NCBI RefSeq assembly: GCF_020622265.1
Contig: NZ_JACNMQ010000001.1
Coordinates: 744,001 to 808,000, forward strand
Direction of reading: 5' to 3'
Length of the DNA: 64,000 bases
Source of the DNA: Halomonas sp. M20
GTDB lineage: Bacteria; Pseudomonadota; Gammaproteobacteria; Pseudomonadales; Halomonadaceae
Below the pieces are notes generated by a model, which was not told where the DNA came from, ran no database searches, and saw only the letters and a program-made list of their open reading frames with translations. The position numbers were made by a program, and so were the translations under genes. How positions within the stretch are numbered: the first letter of the stretch is position 1; each line of letters opens with the position of its first letter. Below, piece after piece: positions 41,388 through 50,881 of this stretch.

Positions 41388-44300
41388 ATGGCAACACCTA
41401 TTGCAACCGTACTTTCCGTTATCGGGCAGGTTTGGGCGCGGAGCGCCGATGGCAATCTGCGCGTGCTCAGAGCCGGCGATGCACTACTCGAAGGCGAGGA
41501 GGTGCAGACCTCCGACAGCGGCAGCGTCCGGCTCGAATTTACCGATGCAAGCTCTTTGATGGTAGGCCCGGACGAAACCCTCTTTCTGCAAGAGGGGATG
41601 AGCCTCGACGAAGCGCAGGACGCCGTTGATCTGAACGACAACATAGAAGCGCTGCTGACGACGCTGGAGCAGAGCGATGAAGACCTGCTGAATGTATTAC
41701 CGTCGCCCACTGCCGGCCCTGGCGACGGTGGTAGCGATGGCGGGGGTGGCAGCCATTCCTTTGTTCGCCTTGAACGTATCAACGAGAGCCTCGAGCCGTT
41801 GAGCTTCAGTGCGACAGGCACGCAAGCCGATACCCGAGAGTTACCTCGTGGAGACGCAGTCGACACGTTTGGCGATCAAACGATTGCGGATGACGACATC
41901 GCACTAAGCGATGATACGGAAATCATTGATGACACTGAATCAGGTAACGGCTCCAACAGTGATGGTGACGACAATTCTCCCGGTGTCGCCAATCGGGCGC
42001 CAAACGCGGTAGGTGATACCGCGTCGGGGCCGGAAGACACGCAGCCAACCGGCAATGTCCTGGATAACGACAGCGATCAGGATGGTAATTCACTAAGCCT
42101 CATCGGATTCAGTATTGATGGCGTTGACTATGCCGCTGGAGATACCGTCGAGCTAGAAGACATCGGTTCGCTCGTTATCGAAAATGACGGTAACTACATC
42201 TTCACGCCGATCGAAAACTGGAACGGCCAGGTCCCGGCGGTTAGCTACACCGTCACCGACGGCGAGCTGACGGATACCTCTGAGCTGAATCTGACTGTGA
42301 CGGCGGTCAATGATGCGCCGGTGGCTCAGGATGATAGCGTCACCGGCGACGAAGACGCCGTTATCACCGGCAGCGTTCTCGCGAATGACAGTGACGTTGA
42401 AGATGATTTACTCACTGTCAGCGATTTCACCGTAGGCGATATTGCTTTCCAAGCGGGCAACACCGCTGAGCTTGAAGGCATTGGCTCATTTGTTATCGAA
42501 AGTGACGGCAGCTATACCTTTACGCCGGTGGAGAACTGGAATGGCCAAGTGCCAGCAGTTAATTACACGGTTACTGATGGCGAACTGAGTGATACCGCCG
42601 AGCTAAATCTGGAAGTAATCACAGTCAACGATGCGCCAGTTGCTCAGGACGATACTGCTACCGGCGACGAAGATGCTGCTTTGACCGGCAACGTGTTGGC
42701 TAACGACAGCGACGTCGATGGTGATCTGCTCGAGGTCAGCGAATTCACGATCGGTGATGCCACGTATCAAGCGGGTGATACTGCTGAACTTGAGGATATC
42801 GGCTCGCTGATCATTCAAAGTGACGGTAGCTACACCTTTACACCGGTTGAGAACTGGAATGGTCAGGCACCGACGGTCAGCTATACCGTGACCGATGGCG
42901 AGTTGACCGATACCGCTGAGCTTAACCTGGAAGTGACGGCGGTCAACGACGCGCCAGTCGCTCAGGACGACACCGCCACCGGCAATGAAGACGCGGTGAT
43001 CACTGGTAACGTTCTCGATAACGACAGCGACGTTGATGGCGGTGCGCGCTCGGTCAATGACTTCACTATTGGTGATACGACTTATCAGGCCAGTGAGACT
43101 GCCGAGCTCGACGGTATTGGCTCGCTAACCATTCAAACCGATGGCAGCTACATCTTCACGCCGGTTGAGAATTGGAATGGTCAGGTACCGGCTATCAGCT
43201 ATACCGTGACCGATGGTGTGCTCACGGACACCGGCGAGCTAAATCTGGCAGTGACGGCGGTCAACGACGCGCCGGTCGCTCAGAGCGATAGCGCTACCGG
43301 CAATGAAGATGCTGTGGTTACTGGTAACGTTCTCGATAATGACAGCGATGTTGATGGCGGTGCGCGCTCGGTCAGTGACTTCACAATTGGTGACATCACC
43401 TATCAGGCCGGCGAAACTGCAGAATTGGACGGCATTGGTTCGCTAACTCTTAGCAGCGACGGCAGCTACACCTTCACCCCGGTTGAAAACTGGAACGGCC
43501 AAGTTCCGACGGTCAGCTATACTGTCATCGATGGAAATTTGACCGATACCGCCGAGCTACAGCTGACTGTGACAGCAGTCAACGACACACCAGTTGCTCA
43601 GGACGACACTGCTACAGGCGATGAAGATACCGTTATCACCGGCAATGTATTGGCCAACGACAGTGACGTTGATGGTGATACGCTCACCGTCAGCGGTTTT
43701 ACTGTCGGCGGCATTGAATATGCAGTTGGTGATACTGCTGAGTTGGATAGCATCGGCTCGCTGGTGATCGCGAGCGATGGCAACTATACCTTCACGCCGG
43801 TCGAAAATTGGAACGGCCAGGTTCCAACGGTCAGCTACACCGCCACTGATGGAGAGCTCGAGGATACTGCCGAGCTAAATCTGGCTGTCAGCGCAGTAAA
43901 CGACGCGCCGGTTGCTCAAGACGACAGCGCCGTTGGTGATGAGGACGCGCCGCTGAGCGGTAACGTTCTCACCAACGACAGCGATGTTGACGGCGATTCG
44001 CTCACCGTAAGCGACTTCACTGTTGGTGGAAGTATCTATCAAGCCGGTGATACTGCCGAGCTTGAAGGCGTAGGCTCGCTGATCGTCCAAACAGACGGCA
44101 GCTACACCTTTACGCCGGTTGAGAACTGGAATGGTCAGGTACCGGCGATCAGCTATACCGTGACCGATGGCGAGTTGACCGATACCGCTGAGCTTAACCT
44201 GGAAGTGACGGCGGTCAACGACGCGCCAGTCGCTCAGGACGACACCGCCACCGGCAATGAAGACGCGGTGATCACTGGTAACGTTCTCGATAACGACAGC

Positions 44301-47300
44301 GATGTTGATGGCGGTGCGCGCTCGGTCAGTGACTTCACAATTGGTGACATCACCTATCAGGCCGGCGAGACTGCTGAGCTTGAAGACATCGGCTCGCTGA
44401 TCATCGCGAGCGATGGCCGCTACACCTTCACGCCGGTTGATAATTGGAATGGCCAAGTTCCGGCGATCAGCTATACCGTGACCGATGGCGAGTTGACCGA
44501 TACCGCTGAGCTTAACCTGGAAGTGACGGCGGTCAACGACGCGCCAGTCGCTCAGGACGACACCGCCACCGGCAATGAAGACGCGGTGATCACTGGTAAC
44601 GTTCTCGATAACGACAGCGATGTTGATGGCGGTGCGCGCTCGGTCAGTGACTTCACAATTGGTGACATCACCTATCAGGCCGGCGAGACTGCTGAGCTTG
44701 AAGACATCGGCTCGCTGATCATCGCGAGCGATGGCCGCTACACCTTCACCCCGGCCGAAAACTGGAACGGTCAGGTACCCGCGATCAGCTACATCGTTAC
44801 TGACGGAGAGCTAATCGATACCGCCGAGCTTAATCTAGAAGTAACAGCCGTCAATGACGCACCGGTTGCCGAATCGGACAGCGCTACCGGCGACGAAGAT
44901 ACCGCTCTGACTGGTAATGTTCTCGATAACGACAGCGACGTTGATGATGATCTGCTCGAGGTCAGCGAATTCACGATCGGTGATGCCACGTATCAAGCGG
45001 GTGATACTGCTGAACTTGAGGATATCGGCTCGCTGATCATTCAAAGTGACGGTAGCTACACCTTTACACCGGTTGAGAACTGGAATGGTCAGGTACCGAC
45101 GGTCAGCTATACGGTCACTGATGGTGAGCTGGATGACACCGCCGAAGTTAATCTGAAAGTGGCAGCAGTCAATGATGCGCCGATTGCTCAGAACGATAGC
45201 GCTGTCGGTGATGAGGATGCCGCGATCACTGGCAATGTGCTGGCTAACGACAGCGATGTCGATGGCGATCCGCTTACCGTTAGCGGTTTTACTGTCGGCA
45301 GCATTGACTATGCAGTTAGTGAGACAGCTGAGCTTGAAGGTATCGGCTCGCTGATCATCGAAACCGATGGCAGCTACATCTTCACGCCGATCGAGAATTG
45401 GAACGGTCAAGTTCCGGCAGTTAGTTACACCGTTACGGACGGATTACTGGCGAATACAGCTGAACTGCAGCTGACTGTGGTAGCAGCTAATGATGCGCCG
45501 GTCGCCCAAGACGACACCGCTACCGGTGACGAAGATGCCGCTTTGACCGGCAACGTGTTGGCTAACGACAGCGATGTTGATGGCGATTCGCTCACTGTCA
45601 GCGATTTCACCGTTGATGGAAATATCTATCAGGTAGGCGAATCAGCTGAGCTGGAAGGCATCGGCTCGCTCGTAATTGCCAGCGACGGCAGTTACACCTT
45701 TACGCCGGTTGAGAATTGGAATGGCCAAGTTCCGGCGATTAGCTACACCGTCACCGATGGAGAGCTCACCGATACCGCCGATCTGAATTTGACCGTATCG
45801 GCGGTCAATGATGCGCCGATAGCTGAGAACGACATTGCCACCAGTGACGAAGACATCGTTATCACTGGCAACGTTCTTGATAATGATAGTGATGTTGATG
45901 GCAGTTCGCTCACGGTTAATGGCTTCGTCATCGACGGCACAAATTATCGGCCTGACGACACCGCTGAGCTTGAAGGCATCGGCTCGCTGACCATCCAAAG
46001 CGACGGCAGCTACATCTTTACGCCAGTCGAAAACTGGAGCGGCCAAGTTCCGATAGTCAGCTACACCGTCACCGATGGGGCACTGGTTGATACTGCCGAT
46101 TTAAAACTGACAGTAACGGCGGTCAACGACGCGCCGGTTGCTCAGAACGACACTGATGCCGGTGATGAAGATGCTGCTTTGACCGGCAACGTGTTGGCTA
46201 ACGACAGCGATGTTGATGGCGATTCGCTCGAAGTCAGTAACTTTGAAGTTGATGGTATAACCTACCAAGTGGGCGAGACTGCCGAGTTGGAAGACATTGG
46301 CTCACTGACTATTCAAACCGATGGCAGCTATACCTTTACCCCGGTCGAAAACTGGAATGGCCAGGTTCCGACAGTCAGCTATACCGTAACCGATGGAGAG
46401 CTGACAGATACCGCTGAGCTAAATCTGGAAGTAACAGCCGTCAACGATGCGCCGATCGCTCAGGACGATACCGCAATCGGTGACGAGGACGCCGCGATCA
46501 CTGGCAACGTTCTCGATAACGATAACGATAACGATAGCGACGTCGATGGCGATTCGCTTAAGGTTAGCGAATTCACCGTTGATGGAAATATCTATCAGGT
46601 AGGCGAAACCGCCGAGTTGGAAGGCATTGGTTCACTGACTATTCGAATCGATGGCAGCTATACCTTCACGCCGGTTGAGAATTGGAACGGTCAGCTGCCC
46701 ACAGTCAGCTACACCGTCACTGATGGCGAGCTGACGGATACCGCCGAACTTAATCTGGCTTTGACAGCCGTCAATGACGCGCCAGTTGCCGAATCGGATA
46801 GCGCTATTGGTGATGAAGATACGGTGATCACTGGCAACCTTCTCGCAAACGACAGCGATATAGAAGACGACCCGCTCACCGTCAGTAACTTCAGCATCAA
46901 TGATGTTGAATACGCAGCTGACGACACCGCTGAGCTTGAAGGCATCGGTTCGCTAACCATCCAAACCGACGGCAGCTACATCTTCACCCCGGCCGAGAAC
47001 TGGAACGGCCAGGTACCCGCTATCAGCTACACTGTCACTGACGGCGAACTGACAGGTACCGCCACACTCGACTTGACGGTCGTTCCGGTCAACGATGCCC
47101 CAGTAGCCGAAAACGATAGTGCTACCGGGGATGAAGATACCGCGCTGACAGGCAACGTGCTGACCAACGATAGCGATATTGATAGTGCCAAGCTGAGTGT
47201 CAGCGATTTCACGGTCGGTAGCGTTCTTTATCAAGCCGGCGAAGTCGCCAACATCAATGGCGTCGGCGCACTACTACTCGACGGTAATGGCAATTACACC

Positions 47301-50300
47301 TTCATCCCCAATGAAGATTGGAACGGAAAGGCTCCGCCAATCAACTACACCGTCACTGATGGCGAATTAACCGATACGGCAACCCTTGATTTGACTATTA
47401 CGCCAGTCAATGACGCACCAAAAGCCGTCGATAATATAGCCCAGGGATTCGAAGATAATCCGCTCAAGGGCAACGTGCTGACCAACGATAGCGATATCGA
47501 CAGTGCCACATTGAGCGTCAGCGGATTCACGGTGGGTGAAACCTCTTATCAAGCAGGCGAAACCGCTGAGCTAGACGATATCGGCACACTGGTTGTCGAG
47601 AGCGATGGTAGCTACAGCTTTACACCGATCCCTGACTGGAACGGCCAAGTGCCTATCGTTACTTATACCGTTACCGATGGTGAGCTAACAGACAGTGCAA
47701 CACTCAAGCTGGATATCACAGCGGTCAACGATACCCCTGTCGCCCAGAACGACACTGCCACCGGAATCGAAGATGCGCGTATCAGCGGTAACGTGCTCGC
47801 CAACGATAGCGATATCGAAGGTGACACTCTTGCGTTAAGCAGCTTCAACGTTGGCGGAACGCGCTACGCAGCCGGCGATACTGCCAGTCTCAATGGCATC
47901 GGGTCGTTGACTATTGGCAGCGACGGCAACTACATATTTACGCCTGCCGATAACTGGAACGGTCAGGTACCGTCGATCAGTTATACCGTCACCGATGGCA
48001 AGTTGAAGGATATCGCAACACTCCAATTGACGGTCACGCCGGTCAACGACGCCCCAGTTGCCGTTGACGATGACAACAGCGTTGCCTTCGGCAGCGTTCT
48101 GGCGGTCAGTGAATCCAAAGGGATTCTGACCAATGACAGCGATCCTGACGGTGATGCGCTTCGTGTCACTCGCCTCGATGGTGTCGATGTTACAGAAAAT
48201 GGGACCGCGAGCGTCGTCGGTCGCTATGGCACGCTGGAGGTCGATTCACAAGGCGGGTATATCTACGCCTCGAATCTAGGTGCCCCGGTTCTCTACGGGT
48301 TTGAAACCGGCGACGAGTACCTCGGCCGGAGTAATGTGAATCTGCTGGAAAACTTCCTGCTCGACGATGATGCTCAACTGCGGGTGTCCTCCACAGCGAA
48401 TGGGGTCGGCGTCAGCGGCAGCAACGGGCGTAACGTGCCCGATCAGATCAATGACAATGGAGAAGTTCTGATTGCGGATCTGGGAAGTCCGGTACGCAGT
48501 GCTTCCTTTGGCGTCTCGAAGTTGTTCAACAGCGAGCAGGGTGGCGAAACGGGTAAGTGGTATGCCTATGATGCCGGGGGGCAGCTGGTCGCATCCGGAG
48601 CAATCGATGCAAGTACCGTCAGCTACGGCTCGGGTAGTAACGATGCCGGTCGCGTCAGGATCGAAAATGACGCTGGTGATTTCCAGTATCTGGCGTTCGA
48701 AAGCTTGCCCTATAAGAATACGAACTCGAGCAATGATGGCGGTGACTATTTCGTCACTGATGTTCGTGTCGAGGATGTGTTCGACTACGCGATTACCGAT
48801 GATCAAGGCGGTAGTGCCAGCGCGACCTTGAGCCTCGAATCCACGGCCCCGCTGATCAATTATCAGCCCCCGGCGGATAGCATCGAACCGCCTGAGGCCA
48901 GCATTTTTATCACCACGCCCTTGTTCGGAGACGATAATTTTCTGAGCAATGGCGAGGCCCGCCAGCCAATCACGATTCGGGGTGGCGTTACTGGTGATGC
49001 TCAATCCGGTGATAGCGTGATCGTCAGAATTGGCGGCATCGATTATGCCACCCAGGTGACGGATGCACTGACCTGGAGCGTCGAGATTCCTGCCAGCGCA
49101 GTGGCTCGATTGGGACCAGGCCAAGTCGAGGCGAGGGTCATAGGGCAAGATGGCTGGGGTAATGCCTTCAGTGTCCTCAGCGGCATCGACTATCAGGTGG
49201 CGGAACCCGGAATTCTCTCTCTTGGCAACAATGCCAATAACGAGGCGATGCTAGGCAGCGGTGATGATGTCTATGTCGGTGACAAGGGCGGCAAGATCAC
49301 GCTGATCGACCCAGCCATGAACTACAATATTTCGCTGATCGTGGATGTTTCGGGAAGCATGCAGCAAGTCTCTGGAACCGTCGGTTTGAGCCGGATGGCG
49401 TTGACCAAGCAAGCGCTGCAGAGCCTGGTGGGACAGCTCGAAGAGCATGAGGGTACGGTCAATGTTCAGCTGGTGGCTTTCTCCAGTCGTGGAAGCACCA
49501 AGGTCAGCATTAAGGGTGTCGACACTACCAATATCGATCGGCTGGAAAAGGCCATCGACAAACTATCCGCGGGTGGAGGAACCAACTATCAAGCGGCGTT
49601 CGAAAAAGCGGTGAGCTGGTTCAATGATCAAAATAAGAAGGGTGCTTCACAGCAAGGCGACTTTCAGAATCTGGCCTATTTCCTGACGGATGGTGATCCC
49701 ACTTATTATTTTGATTCAAAGGGGAAGGTTGTCGGCCCGGGTGGTAATACGAACTTTGAAGTCATGAACGCATCGATGAATGCCTTCGAAGCATTGAGTG
49801 CCATTAGCCAGGTCAATGCCATTGGCATCGGTGCAAATATCACCGAAAAATACCTGCAGTTCTTTGACAATTCCAATGTTGCCGGAATAGGCAGCGAACG
49901 TGTCTATTCAAGTTCATTCTTTGGCTTTCCTATTTATCGATCTCTATCCGGTCCTATCGGTCAGGTAGATATCGTCAACAACGCTGACGATCTGAAAGTC
50001 GCCCTGGAAGGCAGCTCGCAATTCGAGGAGTTGGCCGAGGTGGGCGATGACATGGTGGCCGGTGGTGCAGGCAGTGACATCCTCTTCGGCGATACGCTCA
50101 ATACGGATCAGTTGGCCTGGACCAATGGTAATACCGGTGAGGTGTATGCCGCAGGCAGTCATGACGGCCTGGGCTATCAGGGGCTGAGTGAATATCTGCG
50201 CTGGTCCATCAATGCAGGTGAGGCCCCAAGTGACGCACAGGTGTCATCCTATATTCGCGACAACGTCGAGAGCCTGATCGGTGAAGGGCGGGCCAAGAGT

Positions 50301-50771
50301 GGCAATGACCGGCTCGAAGGGGGTGACGGAGACGACATTCTCGTAGGCGGCGGCGGTAACGATACGCTCATGGGCGGCGCTGGCGACGACCTTCTCTATG
50401 GCGGAATTGGTGCCGATGTCTTTGCCTGGACACTCGGCGATCAGGGCTCTATCAATAAGCCCGCCCGGGACGTTATCAAGGACTTTCCTCTGAATGAGCT
50501 CGATAGCTCTTACACCGATGGAGAGGGCGATCATCTGGCGTTAGCGGATTTGTTGCAGGAGGAAAGCGTTGACACGATCGACAGTTACATCGCTGCCAAG
50601 GAAGAGGGCGGAAACACGGTGCTTTTTGTCAGCTCCATGGGGAAGTTGGACGATAATGGCGCTGGCGCCGATCAGATAATACTCATTGAAGGAGTCGGCA
50701 TGGCGCAACAGAGCTCCGCGGATTTCATCAAGTCACTGATCGACAATCAGCAGCTGGCTATCGATCAGTAA
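41388..50771 (+). CDS. Giant LapA-like RTX adhesin, 3127 aa
   Basis: Cell-surface adhesin exported by the type I system just upstream. Order: N-terminal retention module (about 1-106; VIGQVWARSADGN, VRLEFTDASSLMVG), a cleavage-linker PTAG (107-110) then Gly/Asp-rich spacer and SFVRLERI; an acidic linker; 19 tandem 106-aa repeats (about 202-2218), each with NDAPVAxxD, GNVLxNDSDVDGD and ENWNGQVPxxSYTVTDGEL; a diverged region; a vWA domain with MIDAS (DVSGSM 2653-2658, GGGTNY, TDGD); RTX nonapeptides near 2975-3005; and a C-terminal T1SS target domain. No signal peptide, as expected. Repeat recombination is visible. Strong terminator follows. Confidence 0.95.
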   Translation: MATPIATVLSVIGQVWARSADGNLRVLRAGDALLEGEEVQTSDSGSVRLEFTDASSLMVGPDETLFLQEGMSLDEAQDAVDLNDNIEALLTTLEQSDEDLLNVLPSPTAGPGDGGSDGGGGSHSFVRLERINESLEPLSFSATGTQADTRELPRGDAVDTFGDQTIADDDIALSDDTEIIDDTESGNGSNSDGDDNSPGVANRAPNAVGDTASGPEDTQPTGNVLDNDSDQDGNSLSLIGFSIDGVDYAAGDTVELEDIGSLVIENDGNYIFTPIENWNGQVPAVSYTVTDGELTDTSELNLTVTAVNDAPVAQDDSVTGDEDAVITGSVLANDSDVEDDLLTVSDFTVGDIAFQAGNTAELEGIGSFVIESDGSYTFTPVENWNGQVPAVNYTVTDGELSDTAELNLEVITVNDAPVAQDDTATGDEDAALTGNVLANDSDVDGDLLEVSEFTIGDATYQAGDTAELEDIGSLIIQSDGSYTFTPVENWNGQAPTVSYTVTDGELTDTAELNLEVTAVNDAPVAQDDTATGNEDAVITGNVLDNDSDVDGGARSVNDFTIGDTTYQASETAELDGIGSLTIQTDGSYIFTPVENWNGQVPAISYTVTDGVLTDTGELNLAVTAVNDAPVAQSDSATGNEDAVVTGNVLDNDSDVDGGARSVSDFTIGDITYQAGETAELDGIGSLTLSSDGSYTFTPVENWNGQVPTVSYTVIDGNLTDTAELQLTVTAVNDTPVAQDDTATGDEDTVITGNVLANDSDVDGDTLTVSGFTVGGIEYAVGDTAELDSIGSLVIASDGNYTFTPVENWNGQVPTVSYTATDGELEDTAELNLAVSAVNDAPVAQDDSAVGDEDAPLSGNVLTNDSDVDGDSLTVSDFTVGGSIYQAGDTAELEGVGSLIVQTDGSYTFTPVENWNGQVPAISYTVTDGELTDTAELNLEVTAVNDAPVAQDDTATGNEDAVITGNVLDNDSDVDGGARSVSDFTIGDITYQAGETAELEDIGSLIIASDGRYTFTPVDNWNGQVPAISYTVTDGELTDTAELNLEVTAVNDAPVAQDDTATGNEDAVITGNVLDNDSDVDGGARSVSDFTIGDITYQAGETAELEDIGSLIIASDGRYTFTPAENWNGQVPAISYIVTDGELIDTAELNLEVTAVNDAPVAESDSATGDEDTALTGNVLDNDSDVDDDLLEVSEFTIGDATYQAGDTAELEDIGSLIIQSDGSYTFTPVENWNGQVPTVSYTVTDGELDDTAEVNLKVAAVNDAPIAQNDSAVGDEDAAITGNVLANDSDVDGDPLTVSGFTVGSIDYAVSETAELEGIGSLIIETDGSYIFTPIENWNGQVPAVSYTVTDGLLANTAELQLTVVAANDAPVAQDDTATGDEDAALTGNVLANDSDVDGDSLTVSDFTVDGNIYQVGESAELEGIGSLVIASDGSYTFTPVENWNGQVPAISYTVTDGELTDTADLNLTVSAVNDAPIAENDIATSDEDIVITGNVLDNDSDVDGSSLTVNGFVIDGTNYRPDDTAELEGIGSLTIQSDGSYIFTPVENWSGQVPIVSYTVTDGALVDTADLKLTVTAVNDAPVAQNDTDAGDEDAALTGNVLANDSDVDGDSLEVSNFEVDGITYQVGETAELEDIGSLTIQTDGSYTFTPVENWNGQVPTVSYTVTDGELTDTAELNLEVTAVNDAPIAQDDTAIGDEDAAITGNVLDNDNDNDSDVDGDSLKVSEFTVDGNIYQVGETAELEGIGSLTIRIDGSYTFTPVENWNGQLPTVSYTVTDGELTDTAELNLALTAVNDAPVAESDSAIGDEDTVITGNLLANDSDIEDDPLTVSNFSINDVEYAADDTAELEGIGSLTIQTDGSYIFTPAENWNGQVPAISYTVTDGELTGTATLDLTVVPVNDAPVAENDSATGDEDTALTGNVLTNDSDIDSAKLSVSDFTVGSVLYQAGEVANINGVGALLLDGNGNYTFIPNEDWNGKAPPINYTVTDGELTDTATLDLTITPVNDAPKAVDNIAQGFEDNPLKGNVLTNDSDIDSATLSVSGFTVGETSYQAGETAELDDIGTLVVESDGSYSFTPIPDWNGQVPIVTYTVTDGELTDSATLKLDITAVNDTPVAQNDTATGIEDARISGNVLANDSDIEGDTLALSSFNVGGTRYAAGDTASLNGIGSLTIGSDGNYIFTPADNWNGQVPSISYTVTDGKLKDIATLQLTVTPVNDAPVAVDDDNSVAFGSVLAVSESKGILTNDSDPDGDALRVTRLDGVDVTENGTASVVGRYGTLEVDSQGGYIYASNLGAPVLYGFETGDEYLGRSNVNLLENFLLDDDAQLRVSSTANGVGVSGSNGRNVPDQINDNGEVLIADLGSPVRSASFGVSKLFNSEQGGETGKWYAYDAGGQLVASGAIDASTVSYGSGSNDAGRVRIENDAGDFQYLAFESLPYKNTNSSNDGGDYFVTDVRVEDVFDYAITDDQGGSASATLSLESTAPLINYQPPADSIEPPEASIFITTPLFGDDNFLSNGEARQPITIRGGVTGDAQSGDSVIVRIGGIDYATQVTDALTWSVEIPASAVARLGPGQVEARVIGQDGWGNAFSVLSGIDYQVAEPGILSLGNNANNEAMLGSGDDVYVGDKGGKITLIDPAMNYNISLIVDVSGSMQQVSGTVGLSRMALTKQALQSLVGQLEEHEGTVNVQLVAFSSRGSTKVSIKGVDTTNIDRLEKAIDKLSAGGGTNYQAAFEKAVSWFNDQNKKGASQQGDFQNLAYFLTDGDPTYYFDSKGKVVGPGGNTNFEVMNASMNAFEALSAISQVNAIGIGANITEKYLQFFDNSNVAGIGSERVYSSSFFGFPIYRSLSGPIGQVDIVNNADDLKVALEGSSQFEELAEVGDDMVAGGAGSDILFGDTLNTDQLAWTNGNTGEVYAAGSHDGLGYQGLSEYLRWSINAGEAPSDAQVSSYIRDNVESLIGEGRAKSGNDRLEGGDGDDILVGGGGNDTLMGGAGDDLLYGGIGADVFAWTLGDQGSINKPARDVIKDFPLNELDSSYTDGEGDHLALADLLQEESVDTIDSYIAAKEEGGNTVLFVSSMGKLDDNGAGADQIILIEGVGMAQQSSADFIKSLIDNQQLAIDQ
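41991..48041 (+). repeat. 19 tandem 318-bp repeats inside the adhesin gene
   Basis: The reading frame repeats every 318 bp (106 codons) from about 41991 to 48041. Units begin GTCAACGAYGCGCC and contain the AACTGGAAYGGYCARGT segment. Copy identity varies: units near 44142-44431 and 44460-44749 are identical over 290 bp, and 42722-42867 equals 44948-45093 although seven units apart. The fifteenth unit is 12 bp longer because of extra GATAAC copies. This is a coding repeat, not a CRISPR array. Confidence 0.95.
46515..46532 (+). repeat. GATAAC hexanucleotide run in repeat unit 15
   Basis: Three consecutive GATAAC copies followed by GATAGC encode DNDNDNDS where other units have DNDS, adding 4 residues to the unit (110 rather than 106). 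Because the step is 6 bp, expansion or loss stays in frame. Confidence 0.9.
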
Positions 50772-50786
50772 TCGGACGCAGAGTCT

Positions 50787-50824
50787 AAAAGAGCTCGCCT
50801 GGCAACGCTGGGCGAGCTCTTTTT
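50787..50824. terminator. Bidirectional terminator between adhesin and lapD
   Basis: A 13-bp stem (AAAAGAGCTCGCC 50787-50799, complement 50811-50823) with an 11-base loop and T run. A's on the left arm and T's on the right make it work for both the adhesin transcript and the converging lapD transcript. Confidence 0.92.
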
Positions 50825-50881
50825 AGATATTTCTGGATTGCTTTCAAATATTTTCCAGACTCTTTATTTTCTGCCTCTTTC

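Noticed and set aside
41991-48041. Regular repeats considered as a CRISPR array or satellite
   Set aside because: The 318-bp period keeps frame throughout a single ORF and encodes a conserved 106-aa unit; there are no short repeats with unique spacers.
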